From Anseranas semipalmata (Eukaryota > Chordata > Aves > Anseriformes > Anseranatidae), in the NCBI GenBank assembly GCA_013399115.1, contig VXAA01000894.1, positions 441,747 to 505,746 of the forward strand: DNA of 64,000 bases, read 5' to 3'. Numbering within the stretch: the first letter of the stretch is position 1; each line of letters begins with the position of its first letter. Positions 62,388 through 64,000 of this stretch are shown piece by piece. The position numbers were made by a program, and so were the translations under genes. A model generated the notes under the pieces. That model was not told the DNA's origin, did no database searches, and saw nothing but the letters and a program-made list of their open reading frames with translations.

Positions 62388-63278
62388 ATTGGGATCTTAA
62401 TTGTATGTTATTTGTGTGTGGAAAGGACTGGTCACTCAAAATGGTAGAAACAGCATTCTATTTATTCAAATTATGTCCATCTTCTGATTTGAAGTGTGAC
62501 TATATTATAATGTTGTCAACCTATGGAGCAAGAGCCTCTTGGTGAACAAAGTTACAGTATGGAGTAGTACTGAGAAACCAGAGTGTGCAATGCACACATA
62601 AGGGGAGTACCAGCCTCGGTACTGGGGTGAAGGATTAAGGAGTGGTTACAGCTCTTGTAGTGCCCATGGCACAGGATCCACATGCACAGCTGAAGTGGGA
62701 GACCTATAGTCTTCTACACTCCCACCTTGGAGGTAAATTCAGTGTGCAGCTGGACGGATGCACACCAGGAGGGTGGTGTGTGGCCAGCACACTCCATCTC
62801 ATAACCCACAGTTTCTGATTTTGTTTTTTAGCATTCTGTGAACTTGTGAGGGTTGTGACTCAGGTGCCTTATAGATGCCTTTCAGTTATTATCTTTGCAG
62901 TAACAATCCATATTTTCTTATATGATGCTATCACTTTTTTCATTTTTATGCAAGTGAAATATATTTTCATAATTTAACCTTTCATGTCATTGTTTCTATG
63001 ATCCATTAACATCGTTAACTGTAAATCCACAATACATAAAGACGACATTGATTTTTAAAAGAGAAAAACAGCTTATTTTTGGAATGGAGAGCCTAATAAC
63101 TTAGAGAATTAAGTGAACAAATCAGGCAATGAACACTGGAAAGCTAAGATGGCAACATCAAACAGTATAATGAACAGAGCAATCATTCCAGGAACAACAG
63201 AATAGGTAAATGAAGTTTATTTTTGCCCTTAGGGAAGCACTCTGAAAAAAATGCAGGACTGCCTGTTTTCATTAGTGA

Positions 63279-63324
63279 TTTTTTTTTTTTTTAAAACAAC
63301 AGCAATAACAACAACAAAAAAAAA
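63279..63324. repeat. T14 run followed by AAC-rich tract
   Basis: A poly-T run is followed immediately by AAAACAACAGCAATAACAAC and an A-run, so the two halves are roughly complementary low-complexity sequence. Confidence 0.85.
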
Positions 63325-64000
63325 CCATCATAGTAGTTTTGGGAAAGAAAATTTGTTTTGATTTTTAGATTAAATTTCCCCAGGCCAGAAAAATGTATAA
63401 TACATATAAAATTAGTACTTAGCAGAGTAGTGGATTTTGTTTGTGCACAGTATTTATTTACTTTTGTTAAAATGATAGGTTTGTAATACTGAACTTCAAT
63501 AAGTAGATTCTGTGTCTGTTTGCCATATCTCCAGAACTGTATCTCAGAAGAAACTTTAGGGAAGAAGGCTCTAGCACTTGATGAATTAGTTAGATGGATT
63601 GATGGACTTTATGTCCAAATCATTGAGAATCTGCAGAATTATGTAGAGTCAAATTTTAGTGAAAAAAACTGATAAAGATGATTTTTTTCCAAAATGTCCA
63701 TTGAGTCCAAATCTCAGACATAAGTTGCAGGTTTAAATTTTCTTGGATCCAAGACTCTACAAAATAAGCCATATTCATTCACACATTGGTGCATTCCACT
63801 TTTGTCTTTCTGACTGTTAACACATAAGCTCATCTACCTAAGGTCTAGTGTGGCTAGCAAGCTACATCAGGTATCTCGGTAGTAAACCATGTCTAAACAT
63901 CATAATTAAATCAGTATTAAACAGCCCAGCAGGCTCCTGAAAGTGCTTCTCTGGCTATGTTACAACAATCATAATTCAGTAGAGTGGTTTTCTCTAAGTT

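Larger units (their letters stand above)
57140..64000. other. Non-genic AT-rich DNA to end of window
   Basis: No gene or RNA is supported. It contains an A14 run with one undetermined base (57577-57591), a CTTGG tetrad (61645-61664), an (AAC)n patch (62350-62387) and a T-run followed by AAC-rich sequence (63279-63324). A GC-richer block at about 62550-62830 is of unknown nature. Overlapping open frames at 60552-60762 on both strands are not recognisable. Confidence 0.5.

Noticed and set aside
1..64000. CRISPR arrays, bacterial operons, ribosome binding sites, phage or plasmid features
   Set aside because: The sequence is vertebrate nuclear DNA. No regularly spaced direct repeats or dense prokaryotic coding are present.
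1..64000. tRNA, rRNA or microRNA genes
   Set aside because: I found no intact tRNA A/B box pair with a foldable cloverleaf, no rRNA similarity and no clear long hairpin other than low-complexity T/A pairs. A covariance-model scan would be decisive.

Overview
This window is vertebrate nuclear DNA, almost certainly from a bird. The main evidence is at least four CR1 LINE fragments. The younger ones end in the family's characteristic short tail made of variants of ATTCTATG. There are also two copies of a TG...CA-bounded LTR-like repeat that I recall as common in neoavian genomes. Base composition is AT-rich, with many poly-T/poly-A runs and short tandem repeats. There are four longer or shorter runs of N plus two single-base Ns, as in a draft assembly.

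I find no protein-coding gene, tRNA, rRNA or other host gene that the sequence supports. Open frames rarely exceed about 100 codons, which is what chance gives across six frames of this length. The one longer frame (33497-34240) is the end of a CR1 reverse-transcriptase ORF. The window therefore reads as intergenic DNA or the interior of a very large intron; the sequence alone cannot separate these.

Layout. 1-10 kb is single-copy-looking AT-rich DNA with a (TAA)15 microsatellite at 7.74 kb and a possible minus-strand LTR-like block near 5.1-5.65 kb. 10.09-10.17 kb and 13.58-13.73 kb carry short CR1 3' ends. 12.43-13.15 kb is a plus-strand LTR-like element interrupted by a 299-base gap. 13.7-33.3 kb is repeat-poor apart from simple repeats, a large (ATTTT)n tract at 31.3 kb and one decayed ancient repeat near 22.8 kb. 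33.36-34.33 kb is a fairly young 5'-truncated CR1. 34.3-45.8 kb is mostly unique, with weak CORE-SINE/MIR-like remnants at 37.5, 39.2 and 45.5 kb. 45.83-46.14 kb is a minus-strand, internally deleted copy of the 12.4 kb LTR-like repeat with a perfect 5-bp target-site duplication. 48.27-48.86 kb is a very old minus-strand CR1. 49.6-49.9 kb is a TAAT-rich candidate conserved regulatory segment. 55.85-57.14 kb is an older, longer CR1 with several stops and a lost catalytic motif. 57.1-64 kb is again unique-looking AT-rich DNA.

The retroelement copies do not work together. They are independent insertions of different ages, and all CR1 copies are 5'-truncated and inactive. The strongest observations are the LTR-like pair with contrasting internal deletions and the layering of CR1 ages. 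I see no evidence of a novel gene system.
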